DNA of 64,000 bases, taken from Pomphorhynchus laevis. Taxonomy: Eukaryota; Acanthocephala; Palaeacanthocephala; Echinorhynchida; Pomphorhynchidae. Below the pieces are notes generated by a model. It did not search any database and was not told where the DNA came from. It was given only the letters and a program-made list of their open reading frames with translations. Shown here piece by piece: positions 55,401 to 64,000 of the stretch. The position numbers and the translations under genes are program-made. The stretch's first letter is position 1, and each line of letters opens with the position of its first letter. The stretch covers positions 29,735 through 93,734 of the forward strand of contig WNNJ02002039.1 of assembly GCA_012934845.2 (NCBI GenBank). Reading direction: 5' to 3'.

Positions 55401-57125
55401 ATCACATTAAAATATAAATAAATATAATCAAATGAATATAAAATGTCTAATTCAATCTAATCTAATTTGTACATCTCTGTCCAGCATTAATAACTTATTA
55501 GATTGGAGAAGTATAAGACGGTCTTTTTCAATATTATAATCTTACTCATAGCACATGATACATTAATTATTAATCTATTTATAAAATACTAGATTAAATA
55601 ATTGTTTTAAATTTTCGTAACGCGATATCGGAACGTACCATGATTTTATTTATATAAAATTTATTATAATATCTTTTAAAATGTTTCATTGTAAGATAAA
55701 CATATAAGAATTATCATTAAATAAAAGAAATTTCCTTGTGATTGCCGCCCAACATGTGTTTGCCTCAATTTAAATTATCACGTAAAAAATATTGTCTACA
55801 GCTTACGCTTATAGAAAATATTATATATGTCTAAAAACGGCGTCAAACAATTATTAAAGATAATATTGCAGCAAATAATAACCAAGCGACGAACCTTGCT
55901 TGATCGACGAGTGAAACGAGCCAATCTGAAATTGATTTAGATATTGTATCATATAAACCTATGGATTACTAGTTATATATTTTGATATTTCCGTATCTAA
56001 TTTCTATCGACTAAATGCATGCAAATTGTGCTTCTTAAAAACGTTCATGGTATATCCCATAAAATTCAATCGACCTCAATAGTTGCACTTATTCAAATAA
56101 ATCTCTTATCAATAGACAAGCGATATTATTCTCTTCTAGAAACTTCCGCTTTTAAAAATAACATAGAATCATTTACAATCAAACTCATAGCCGTCAATCG
56201 TTAATACAATGATCCGCAACTTTATTGAAATCGTTATAACAACACCGAAGTCCTGAAATGAACGACGAACGATAACAAATCGTTCGTATACACGAATACC
56301 ATTTATATTAATCCATGTCATAAGCGATATAATTATTGTTGCAATAATTTTACGACTTAAATGTCCACCGATTTCTCATTTATTCTATTAACCCGTCATT
56401 TTTTTGCAATGTTATCAGCCTTATTGATTCTTTGTGTTAAGAATTCTTTGTCTCAAACTAACTAGTTACATCTGTATCGTGAAGCGAACTATGAATTCAT
56501 TGTCTTTGTATCGCTGTTTCTAAATTGTAACTCTTTTCAACTTACGACAAAAGGCTCTATTAATAAATAAATGTTCTTGGTTTGTTTGATAATAAATAAG
56601 TCTTTTTTAAATACCTCATTTGTATCGTTAGCGTGAATTCGTACTAGCGGCTGATCACTTGATGAAGCGAGTAAGGTATTTTCAATTGACGTCAGTAAAA
56701 TCTGCAAGCTGCTTTGAGCATCACAACTCAAAGGGTCGGATTGATATTGATTTTGATTAATAACCTCCTTAAGTAAGGCCAGAGTATCCTTCACCTACAA
56801 AGAGTGAATGACTTTATGTAAAAATAATAAATTTTATTACACATGTGTATGCTTCACGATCGAGCTGACAACATATATTGGCCATTTCCTCAACCGCAAT
56901 ATCGAGTCTATCAATACATTTCAAAACTAAATCTCGAGAACGTTTACTGCATTTAACAAGTTCCGACGCTTTAACAACAGCTACTAATTGAGAAGCATAC
57001 AGCGTACATCGGGTTGCAGCAGGAATGATATCACTAGGACTGCTTATCACTAATTGCCTGGCCTGCATTACAAGCGTGGCAACGTCAGCCGCAACTGCCT
57101 TAGCCTGAGGTATCATATTGCTAAT
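31294..57125 (-). CDS. TLN: Talin-like gene, rod region, 22 exons visible (5' part outside window)
   Basis: Talin links integrin tails to F-actin at adhesion sites. Exons, 5' to 3' on the minus strand, are listed separately. They total about 4.1 kb and fit together in phase, apart from the last junction. The protein is the alpha-helical rod from about R2/R3 to the start of R11. The clearest landmark is exon 11 (SSTQAAYLIAISPNQSGQ), which I align, from memory, to the human talin-1 stretch AAAQAAYLVGVSDPNSQ. Introns range from 45 bp to about 3.5 kb. Most are GT-AG, and one is best read as GC-AG. The FERM head and R1 should lie beyond 64 kb or in unrecognised exons. The last exon ends in TAA, before the I/LWEQ actin-binding domain and dimerisation helix. 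Confidence 0.85.
31441..32784. other. Talin intron, AT-rich
   Basis: Mostly A/T runs. A less AT-rich part at about 32600-32750 could hold a small missing exon on the minus strand (for example RLKNIALNVSRMYS), but no splice combination I tried was convincing. Confidence 0.5.
32785..32872 (-). CDS. TLN: Talin exon 21 (R10)
   Basis: ISAGATTNSMIIQTVVDLIN to MYPVKD, parallel to the IGSHIKHRVQELGHGCAALV region. Acceptor AAATCTTAG, donor GTAATA. Leaves one base, which does not fit exon 22 in frame, so a small exon may be missing between them. Confidence 0.65.
33180..33353 (-). CDS. TLN: Talin exon 20 (R10)
   Basis: PLINTNVYDTARSLIENTRS to SKNVSDQ, matching FVDYQTTMVRTAKAIAVTVQ and the SNTSPEELGPLANQLTSDY that follows. 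Acceptor ATTTTGTAG, donor GTCTGT. Confidence 0.83.
33397..33437 (-). CDS. TLN: Talin exon 19 (41-bp microexon)
   Basis: VTFPLEVEQPNSHD. Acceptor TTCTTTTAG, donor GTAAGT (consensus). It restores phase between exons 18 and 20, which is the main support for it. Confidence 0.7.
33898..34123 (-). CDS. TLN: Talin exon 18 (linker)
   Basis: NDQIVKYKERCREINDELLS, then a low-complexity Ser/Thr/Asn/Lys linker ending PKLSTE. Acceptor CATTTTTTCAG, donor GTTTGA. The linker replaces the conserved AGVVGGMVDSITQAI part of other talins, so this piece has diverged strongly. Confidence 0.7.
34124..35580. other. Talin intron with MITE-like element
   Basis: Contains a duplicated segment of about 120 bp (about 34250-34380 and 34385-34505; AAAAGTGA, AGATGCATT and GTGGAATCATTTAA shared) and the hairpin element at 35279-35440. 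No gene. Confidence 0.6.
35279..35440. mobile_element. MITE-like hairpin element, copy a
   Basis: Long imperfect inverted repeat (35321-35361 and 35382-35423; GGATCAAA, GAGGATTTTTT, ATTTCGCTAAC). It is preceded by AAATAGTTGATAATGATCC, which also ends copies b and c of the same family in other talin introns. Non-coding. Confidence 0.65.
35581..35760 (-). CDS. TLN: Talin exon 17
   Basis: ISQFVIAEESLLHNVLCLAK to FAFNNSSNM. FKFISTVKEHFAFNN parallels LQLLYTAKEAGGNP. Acceptor ATAATTTAG, donor GTATGT. The intron before it is 2.7 kb. Confidence 0.78.
35761..38431. other. Talin intron (2.7 kb)
   Basis: No gene. A tRNA-like SINE head lies at 36860-36935. 36300-36660 is less AT-rich and unrecognised. 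The rest is AT-rich filler. Confidence 0.55.
36860..36935 (+). repeat. tRNA-derived SINE head (tentative)
   Basis: An A-box-like segment, AGCCAAGTAGATGTAGCG (about 36868-36885), is followed after tRNA-like spacing by a B-box-like GAGTTCGAATTTGATC (36909-36924), with an anticodon-arm-like part between. No intact tRNA cloverleaf. Read as a decayed SINE. Confidence 0.4.
38432..38569 (-). CDS. TLN: Talin exon 16 (R9)
   Basis: DTMSQYVDAMIYDTMCLGDL, then SSSSKTLSNTSDL, matching the AASKTLSHPQQM region. Acceptor TCCATCAAG, donor GTAAGT. Confidence 0.82.
38732..38864 (-). CDS. TLN: Talin exon 15 (R9)
   Basis: RGSVPGDQVCQFALNQLRQL to NIDFDRRK, the equivalent of APGQLECETAIAALNSCLRD. Acceptor TTGTTTCAG, donor GTAAAT. 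Confidence 0.82.
38865..40610. other. Talin intron with LINE fragment
   Basis: Holds the LINE reverse-transcriptase fragment at 39270-39440. The part at 39690-39790 shares about 45 bp with 62075-62125. No gene otherwise recognised. Confidence 0.55.
39270..39440 (+). pseudogene. LINE reverse-transcriptase fragment
   Basis: From 39297 one frame reads LLFADDAVLLTSHSDGLQCL before a stop. That is the catalytic FADD box and the following block of a non-LTR reverse transcriptase. Too short to assign to a clade. Confidence 0.6.
40611..40798 (-). CDS. TLN: Talin exon 14 (R9)
   Basis: GREAQRPIVVSICQVIDG, then WQQLSNHTHNISDGIKSLI, which matches WSVLAGHSRTVSDSIKKLI in R9 of human talin-1. Acceptor TTATTCTTAG, donor GTATGT. 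Confidence 0.88.
41745..42085 (-). mobile_element. LINE 3' end (CR1/L2-like C-terminus and tail)
   Basis: Minus strand reads HHAAPRLWNKLPRDTKSL, then FKTSLIAILLANELK and a stop. This is the usual C-terminal block of CR1/L2/Jockey ORF2, followed by a 3' untranslated part and a pentanucleotide-like tail of ATTCT units at about 41745-41770. Severely 5' truncated. Differs from LINE A and B. Confidence 0.7.
42095..42313. mobile_element. MITE-like element, copy b
   Basis: Inverted-repeat arms AGCAGGATCAAAATAAAGA (left) and, complemented, GGAGCAAAATAAAGAGAA (right). Inner arms GCTAAC...TCTTCAG and CTGAAGATGCTAAC. Ends in GATCATTATCAACTATTTAA as in copies a and c. Confidence 0.6.
43726..43863 (-). 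CDS. TLN: Talin exon 13
   Basis: SLRDANNWLNSETREHVQRL to PSPITLQ. Acceptor CAACTTTAG, donor GTAATG. Phase 0 at both ends, 45-bp intron to exon 12. Confidence 0.78.
43909..44067 (-). CDS. TLN: Talin exon 12
   Basis: FEAHLTTAVEFSIILS, then NAARDAACRVNANEAAS and ELCDLVQL. Acceptor TATTTATAG, donor GTTAGC. Corresponds to the talin stretch with LCNSCRLASARTTNPTAKRQ (from memory). Confidence 0.8.
44068..45142. other. Talin intron with MITE-like copy c
   Basis: AT-rich filler. The 3' third holds copy c of the MITE-like family. Near 44395-44450 CAGTTGGCCTCTTCAG and TCTGAAGAAACC form part of an unidentified worn repeat. Confidence 0.5.
44800..44946. mobile_element. MITE-like element, copy c
   Basis: Shares TTAGCGAAATATCAAAAA, TTTGATCCAGCTCCAATAAT and GGATCAGCATTAACTATTT with copies a and b. 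Its left part is worn. Confidence 0.55.
45143..45415 (-). CDS. TLN: Talin exon 11 (R8, vinculin-binding region)
   Basis: ELGEFVSKIAQAAKNKQPVV, then SSTQAAYLIAISPNQSGQ and AIIAALHAFTDPSNSQ. The most talin-like exon in the window: it matches TEAAAQAAYLVGVSDPNSQ and its flanks. Acceptor TTAATATAG, donor GTAACT. Confidence 0.92.
45461..45644 (-). CDS. TLN: Talin exon 10 (R8 entry), GC donor
   Basis: RQLVRKLCELTFMILSVAPG to NGQLIQHSK, aligning with the LLENPVQPIN region of human talin-1 before R8. No GT gives an in-phase join. AAG followed by GCAAAT does, so this is probably a GC-AG intron of only 45 bp. Confidence 0.75.
45645..48247. other. Talin intron (2.6 kb) filled with diverged repeats
   Basis: A repeat of about 400-600 bp occurs three times in worn form. 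TTTGATTATTTAGTTTACC-like segments lie at about 46405, 46715 and 47295. GACAGAGGTTAC...GGGAAA...GGTCAATAAT-like segments lie at about 46920, 47530 and 47925. No coding content seen. Family unknown. Confidence 0.6.
48248..48405 (-). CDS. TLN: Talin exon 9
   Basis: SQVSVRKYLLLLRKIHNAAV to NDFIANQQSSH. Acceptor TTCTTGTTAG, donor GTACAA. Leaves two bases. A polar DENGNDDND loop sits near its end. Confidence 0.75.
48452..48555 (-). CDS. TLN: Talin exon 8
   Basis: Short exon: GLRLGVNCLVRAIKEFVQSF to KFVVYLA. Acceptor TGTATTAG, donor GTAATT. 51-bp intron to exon 7. Confidence 0.75.
48607..48841 (-). CDS. TLN: Talin exon 7
   Basis: TENKVIQIFQESLSVLPCF, then VEISDASRQLSDSANRI. Acceptor TTTATTTAG, donor GTGATT. 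Leaves one base. Confidence 0.8.
48842..51182. other. Talin intron (2.3 kb) with 566-bp duplication
   Basis: AT-rich. 49255-49445 repeats about 47577-47735 from the previous large intron in diverged form (TTTACGACGATCACTT). The near-perfect tandem pair is listed separately. Confidence 0.6.
49681..50812. repeat. Tandem duplication, 566-bp unit, two copies
   Basis: Copies 49681-50246 and 50247-50812 start TTTATATTGATTAAC and end GGTAGTTAAATAC. I saw only about two base differences (GTCTCGCGTGG versus GTCTCGTGTGG, and one in CCTCAAAATC). Non-coding, inside a talin intron. Confidence 0.93.
51183..51563 (-). CDS. TLN: Talin exon 6
   Basis: ITCKVDQYTLCFRFVVSSIS to NNTPVELFKE, 127 codons in phase 0. 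Acceptor ATTTTTAG, donor GTCACA (weak). A 42-bp intron separates it from exon 5. Reading on past the donor gives a further open stretch, so the 3' edge is the less certain one. Confidence 0.75.
51606..51937 (-). CDS. TLN: Talin exon 5
   Basis: LVHSDQIDSLPQRIHLVF to YSIPKTQS. Acceptor GATATGTAG, donor GTTAGT. Intron to exon 4 is only 56 bp. Phase fits both neighbours. Confidence 0.8.
51994..52190 (-). CDS. TLN: Talin exon 4
   Basis: SAASVRAANWSLSRPVL, then AINAAIQVVAAANAWHPDI and NEIVPELIA. Acceptor TTCTTTTAG, donor GTACTA. Alanine-rich helices typical of talin rod bundles. Confidence 0.8.
52191..52944. other. Talin intron with possible SINE scrap
   Basis: AT-rich. 52735-52790 reads CTAGCAGCAGCTGGGGAATA and GTCCTGGTTTCAAATTCGGG, a B-box-like end of a tRNA-derived SINE. 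Weak. Confidence 0.35.
52945..53141 (-). CDS. TLN: Talin exon 3
   Basis: ATNNLLCVVKQQLDQYRESA to IFACDNLR. Acceptor TCACCACAG, donor GTAATT. Leaves two bases of a codon. Helical rod sequence, weakly conserved. Assigned by phase and position between better exons. Confidence 0.75.
53142..56614. other. Largest talin intron (3.5 kb)
   Basis: No gene supported. 53567-53670 repeats AAAAATCACACTGTTTGATT and AAATCACAAATTCAT twice. A perfect 14-bp hairpin lies at 54161-54195. 53340-53530 has an open minus-strand stretch of about 58 codons (MLASLETFQILQADESKF) with no usable splice sites. Confidence 0.55.
54161..54195. repeat. 14-bp perfect hairpin
   Basis: AATGATTTAGTATG at 54161-54174 faces its exact complement at 54182-54195 across a 7-nt loop. 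No T-run follows and no gene is near, so no role is assigned. Confidence 0.8.
56615..56794 (-). CDS. TLN: Talin exon 2
   Basis: VKDTLALLKEVINQNQ to IHANDTNE, 60 codons in phase 0 at both ends. Acceptor TTTGTAG, donor GTATTT. A 46-bp intron separates it from exon 1. Confidence 0.8.
56841..57125 (-). CDS. TLN: Talin exon 1 of those visible (R2/R3)
   Basis: Reads AKAVAADVATLVMQARQLV, like AKAVASAAAALVLKAKSVA in human talin-1, followed by an AATRCTLYASQLVA segment matching AATQCALSTSQLVA. Donor GTAATA after ...EAYTC. The acceptor is ambiguous between 57125 and 57120, both AG. Confidence 0.85.
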
Positions 57126-57992
57126 CTAAAGCAACATAGTCAATTATTATTTTAAATTTCAATTTATTATAATTTGCTAGATATGGATAAATAAGGATGT
57201 ACATATTAAATAGAGTAAAAGTAAAATGTTATATACAATATTTTGGTTAAAATAATATTTTTTAAAAGTAATCGTTATTTTTTTGGTAAGATTTTAATTC
57301 TGGAGACCTTTAGTCATGTTAAAGGCATTAAATAATTCACATATAAGCAATCAGAAAAATTATTGCCCTGTATGAACAATCACCATTTATGTTTGGTTTT
57401 GATAACCGTTTTAATATACAAGACATTATTACTTTACAAAAAGTTGATTAATAAAACTTTGTTTTAAGGCATTTGTATTAAACAATAAAACATTCCGTTT
57501 TAATTTGTTTATTATAAGAATCATGATTCATTTATTACAAAACATTTTTTGTACTAAAATGTGCTATTTAATTTACTTTTAATTAATTTGTTTGCTAATT
57601 ATTTTTATATTTTTCATTAATTTGAAAATTTTTTAATTTATATTTTACAACTAATTAATATTTTTCATTTTTACAAAGTAAAAAGTTATTACGAAGATTA
57701 ACTTGGGCTCTATTGGGACTTTAGTCGTAAATTACGTTTCATATTTATAACACCACTCGGTGTTCATCCGTATTATTTCGAGACAGCATATATAAACTAA
57801 TAGTCGATATATGTCCAAATTTATTCTTATTTAATTAAATAATAGTTATAAAGAAAATTTAAAACTGTTCTAGCAAATTACAAACGATTATAGAAGTTTG
57901 AACTTTCTTGGCTGCTTAATAAACTACTTACAATCAGCTGCTAACAAATAACTATTTACATAATATATCGAAGTCCACTCGTTACAATTATT
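57126..57992. other. AT-rich sequence between talin exon 1 and the R2-like LINE
   Basis: No talin exon recognised. The part from about 57690 is a little less AT-rich and may be the LINE's 5' untranslated region. I could not find its boundary or a target duplication. Confidence 0.45.
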
Positions 57993-60900
57993 ATGCCAAA
58001 AGGAAAACCTGCTTCCTTTGCAAAATGTTGTTCATGCAATGGACCTAATGCCAGATGTAAAGGCTGTAAATGTGCAAGATCAAATGAGAGCTGTATTAAT
58101 TGTCAAGCACCTCTGTGTACGAATAAAGTACAATCCAGTATATTTCAAAAAATACGACAACATCTGACTCGTACAGCTAGCATAGAACAATATACTTCAA
58201 GTGAATCACAAGATCTTGCCTTGATTTCAAGTCCATCAAATTCCAATAGACAAACAACATTTCAAAAAATGATCGACGACACATTCTACCAAGTGATTCA
58301 TTGGATTCCGAATCTGTACTCATTATTAAAGTGCAACGTTAGTAATGATTTTGTTGACAAGTTAGCCGAATTATTCTCCTTAGCTGCATGTGATATACCT
58401 AACATGGCCTTACACCTCAAGACAGTAACTGTATTCTGTCAATTGATTTTACAAGCGACGCCAAAATCAAAAGCCAAAGTTATTCGATGTAATGTAGCTC
58501 GTAGATTGATTCTTTGGCAAGAAAATAAGATTGATGACTTACTTCACGAGTCGTCCATTCTGCAGGAGGAAAAAAGATTTAAGCATGCAAAAACAAGAAA
58601 TGAATTAAAATGGATAAGTCGTTTCCAAAATCTACTAAGTAACGGAAAAACTAACACTGCCATGAAATTACTGGAAGACCCACAAGAATATGGAAAAATT
58701 TTACATGTAAATGACGAGATTGGTGGGACTAATGTCATGAAAAAACTTGTTGAATTACATCCTGTGAGTAAGGCCGCCGACGAATCGGTTCTTCTCTCAA
58801 CACCTCTGACCGGAATCGGTTTGGTACCTACATTGCGATTTCTAGATATATCTGAAACTGACATTAAAACAGCAAGTAGAAAAACTCAGGGATCAGCGGG
58901 ACCATCAGGTGTTGATGCTTTACAATGGCGCTCGATGTTAAATTCATTTGGAAAAAGTTCAAGTAAACTTGCTTCCTCCATCGCCCAATTTACAATTATA
59001 ATCGCAACTCAGCCACTAGATAAACATGACCTTGAGGCACTTAAGGTAAGCCGCTTGATAGCACTGGATAAAAATCCGGGTATTAGACCGATAGGCATCG
59101 GAGAAACATTACGTCGTATAATCGGCAAGACAATTGCAGAAAGAATTAAGGGTGATTTACAATCTGTTGTTGGTAATGAACAGTTATGTTCAGGACAAAG
59201 GTGCGGGATTGAATTTGCAATTCATTCCATCAGAAAGATGTACAACGATAACCTAGAAAACTGTATTTTACAACTGGATGCATCGAATGCATTTAACACT
59301 GTCAACAGAGCAGTCGCATTGAAAAATGTTGATAAGATATGTCCATCATTTTCCGTGATTCTGCGCAATATGTATTCGAGCTCAACCTTACTGACTGTCG
59401 AGGACGATTTAATTCCATCATCGGAAGGGTTCACGCAAGGCGATCCCTTAGCTATGATAGCGTATGCAGTAGCGTCAATACCAATCATCAAGACTTTGAA
59501 GGAACGTTTTCCTAAAACCACGCATAGATGGTATGCAGATGATGCGCACATTGTCGGTGACGCTCACACACTCTTCGACGTTTGGACCTGCATACGAGAT
59601 ATTGGCCCAAAGTATGGCTTCTTCCTAAATGAAGAGAAATGCCAAATATTAGTTCATAAAGATAATGAAGATTATACGTGTTCGCTATTTGAAAAACAGA
59701 AGTTGCAAATAACTTCTGATGGATTGAAGGTTTTGGGAGCAGCAATTGGTACGGAATCATTTATGACACAGTTTATGACACGAAAGATAGATACGTGGAC
59801 CAAAAGCCTTCAAAATTTGATCTTAGTAGCAAATGAAAATCCTTATCTGGCATACATAGTTTTTACACAATCCTTTCAATTTAAATGGCGATTTATTCAA
59901 CGAACATGCCCAGTAGAAGAAACTCAATTTAAACAGCTTTCGAATTTCATTGTCAATGAAGTGATTACGTCCATGATTGGCATTAGACTCCTTCAGTCTC
60001 ACATTGACATTATTCAATTACCTCTACGTTATGGTGGACTTGGAATTTCGCTGCCGGATACACGACCTGAACTAAACCTAAAGTATTCGATTCGTTTGTG
60101 CAGTATCCTTTCTGAAAATATTCCTGTAACTCAAATCAAGGCAAAACAACAAGAGAAAGCTTTAGAGATATCAAAAGAGCGTGACATCGATTTTCAAAAG
60201 CAAGCATACGCATTAAAATTTCATAATGAAGAGGCGAACCAAAAAATGTTGTACGCAAGCATAAAGGGAGCGTCAACATGGTTGTCCGTTAGAGCATTCG
60301 AACATCGTCATCACGCCTTGTCTAAAAATGAATTTCATGATGCTGTAGCAGCAAGATATGGTTGGTCACCTCCAAATGCACCATCAACGTGTCTTTGCAA
60401 TGCCAAATTTGAAATTTCACATGCACATTCTTGTCAAGCAAGTGGATTACCATCAATTCGTCACAATACCATATGTGATTTGATCACCGCTGAGCTAAAT
60501 ATTTTATCTCTCGCTGCTGCTCGAGAGCCTGTGCTTACCGTAATATCCCCGAGTGTAGTGTTTGAAAGATCAACGACGTCCAAGGAACAAGGAGCACGAC
60601 TAGACATTGAATGTTATGGGTTATTTGGAAATCGAACGGAGCGATCCTTAATGGATGTATGTATATTCAACCATCTAGCTCCTTCGTATTCTCTTGGCAA
60701 CCCCAATTCACACTTCATGTACCACGCACAGAGAAAGTACGCAAAGTATGGTGAGCGAATTGAGCGTTTTGAAAGAGCGAGCTTCAATCCATTGATTTTT
60801 GCAGCTAATGGAGGAATAGATGGTCAAACCGACCAGGTACTCAAACATATGGCAAAAAAGAAGGCCTTCAAATTTCACATGCGCTATGAAGAGTGCATCC

Positions 60901-61004
60901 GCAATTTAAGATGCAAAATCGGCATCAGCCTAGCCAAATCAGCATCCATGTGCGTGAGATCAGCACGTCGTAACACACCACAAAACAGATCCACATTGTT
61001 ATGA
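57993..61004 (+). CDS. R2-like LINE: reverse transcriptase with restriction-like endonuclease
   Basis: One uninterrupted 1,003-codon frame. A cysteine cluster at residues 12-42 (CCSCNGPNARCKGCKC, ESCINC) is likely nucleic-acid binding. The reverse transcriptase spans about 295-560: GPSGVDALQWR (about 303-313), RLIALDKNPGIRPIGIGETL, motif A LQLDASNAFN, TQGDPLAM, and catalytic YADD at 514-517. The C-terminus has a zinc knuckle (CLCNAKFEISHAHSC from residue 800, then RHN) followed by RLDIE (D871) and LMDV (D888). That is the layout of the PD-(D/E)XK endonuclease of R2/NeSL/CRE-type LINEs. Such elements nick a target and prime reverse transcription there. No APE domain. Antisense to talin, in its intron or just upstream. 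The exact clade is not certain. Confidence 0.85.
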   Translation: MPKGKPASFAKCCSCNGPNARCKGCKCARSNESCINCQAPLCTNKVQSSIFQKIRQHLTRTASIEQYTSSESQDLALISSPSNSNRQTTFQKMIDDTFYQVIHWIPNLYSLLKCNVSNDFVDKLAELFSLAACDIPNMALHLKTVTVFCQLILQATPKSKAKVIRCNVARRLILWQENKIDDLLHESSILQEEKRFKHAKTRNELKWISRFQNLLSNGKTNTAMKLLEDPQEYGKILHVNDEIGGTNVMKKLVELHPVSKAADESVLLSTPLTGIGLVPTLRFLDISETDIKTASRKTQGSAGPSGVDALQWRSMLNSFGKSSSKLASSIAQFTIIIATQPLDKHDLEALKVSRLIALDKNPGIRPIGIGETLRRIIGKTIAERIKGDLQSVVGNEQLCSGQRCGIEFAIHSIRKMYNDNLENCILQLDASNAFNTVNRAVALKNVDKICPSFSVILRNMYSSSTLLTVEDDLIPSSEGFTQGDPLAMIAYAVASIPIIKTLKERFPKTTHRWYADDAHIVGDAHTLFDVWTCIRDIGPKYGFFLNEEKCQILVHKDNEDYTCSLFEKQKLQITSDGLKVLGAAIGTESFMTQFMTRKIDTWTKSLQNLILVANENPYLAYIVFTQSFQFKWRFIQRTCPVEETQFKQLSNFIVNEVITSMIGIRLLQSHIDIIQLPLRYGGLGISLPDTRPELNLKYSIRLCSILSENIPVTQIKAKQQEKALEISKERDIDFQKQAYALKFHNEEANQKMLYASIKGASTWLSVRAFEHRHHALSKNEFHDAVAARYGWSPPNAPSTCLCNAKFEISHAHSCQASGLPSIRHNTICDLITAELNILSLAAAREPVLTVISPSVVFERSTTSKEQGARLDIECYGLFGNRTERSLMDVCIFNHLAPSYSLGNPNSHFMYHAQRKYAKYGERIERFERASFNPLIFAANGGIDGQTDQVLKHMAKKKAFKFHMRYEECIRNLRCKIGISLAKSASMCVRSARRNTPQNRSTLL

Positions 61005-64000
<2,996 letters not shown>

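Overview
This is AT-rich animal genomic DNA. One host gene is spread over many exons with GT-AG introns. A second host gene lies in a single open frame. Between them are several generations of retroelements inserted into one another. The two host genes are a talin and a KCMF1-like ZZ/Di19 zinc-finger protein. Talin and the CR1/I-like LINEs, R2-like LINE, Penelope-like and Ty3/Gypsy elements point to an invertebrate metazoan. I cannot name the phylum from the sequence alone.

Layout. 1-5.4 kb: a CR1-like LINE fragment, then two copies of a second APE-type LINE (family B) lying head to head. 5.7-8.3 kb: an I/Jockey-like LINE (family C) with gag-like and endonuclease parts but no reverse transcriptase. 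8.3-16.5 kb: a broken Gypsy-like LTR element inserted next to LINE C. A 1,944-bp unit spanning their junction (LINE C endonuclease + LTR + start of gag) is present three times in tandem. 17.6-23.3 kb: a third LINE B copy, split by a very young, whole-looking Gypsy element (18990-22931) with 98-bp LTRs, a perfect 5-bp target duplication and a primer site complementary to its own LTR. 24.6-27.8 kb: reverse-transcriptase remnants of Penelope-like type, including an exact 300-bp tandem array. 28.0-29.8 kb: a hammerhead-ribozyme fold, the KCMF1-like gene, and an inverted-repeat element carrying a second, decayed hammerhead.

31.3-57.1 kb (minus strand): the talin gene. I can place 22 exons by splice sites, reading phase and similarity to the talin rod, running from about R2/R3 to the start of R11. 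The FERM head lies outside the window. The last visible exon ends in a stop codon, so the C-terminal actin-binding (I/LWEQ) and dimerisation parts are not seen. Its introns hold MITE-like elements, LINE and SINE fragments, a 566-bp tandem duplication and much AT-rich filler.

58.0-61.0 kb (plus strand, antisense to talin): an uninterrupted 1,003-codon LINE of the restriction-like-endonuclease (R2-like) type. The rest, to 64 kb, is AT-rich with a long (AT)n run.
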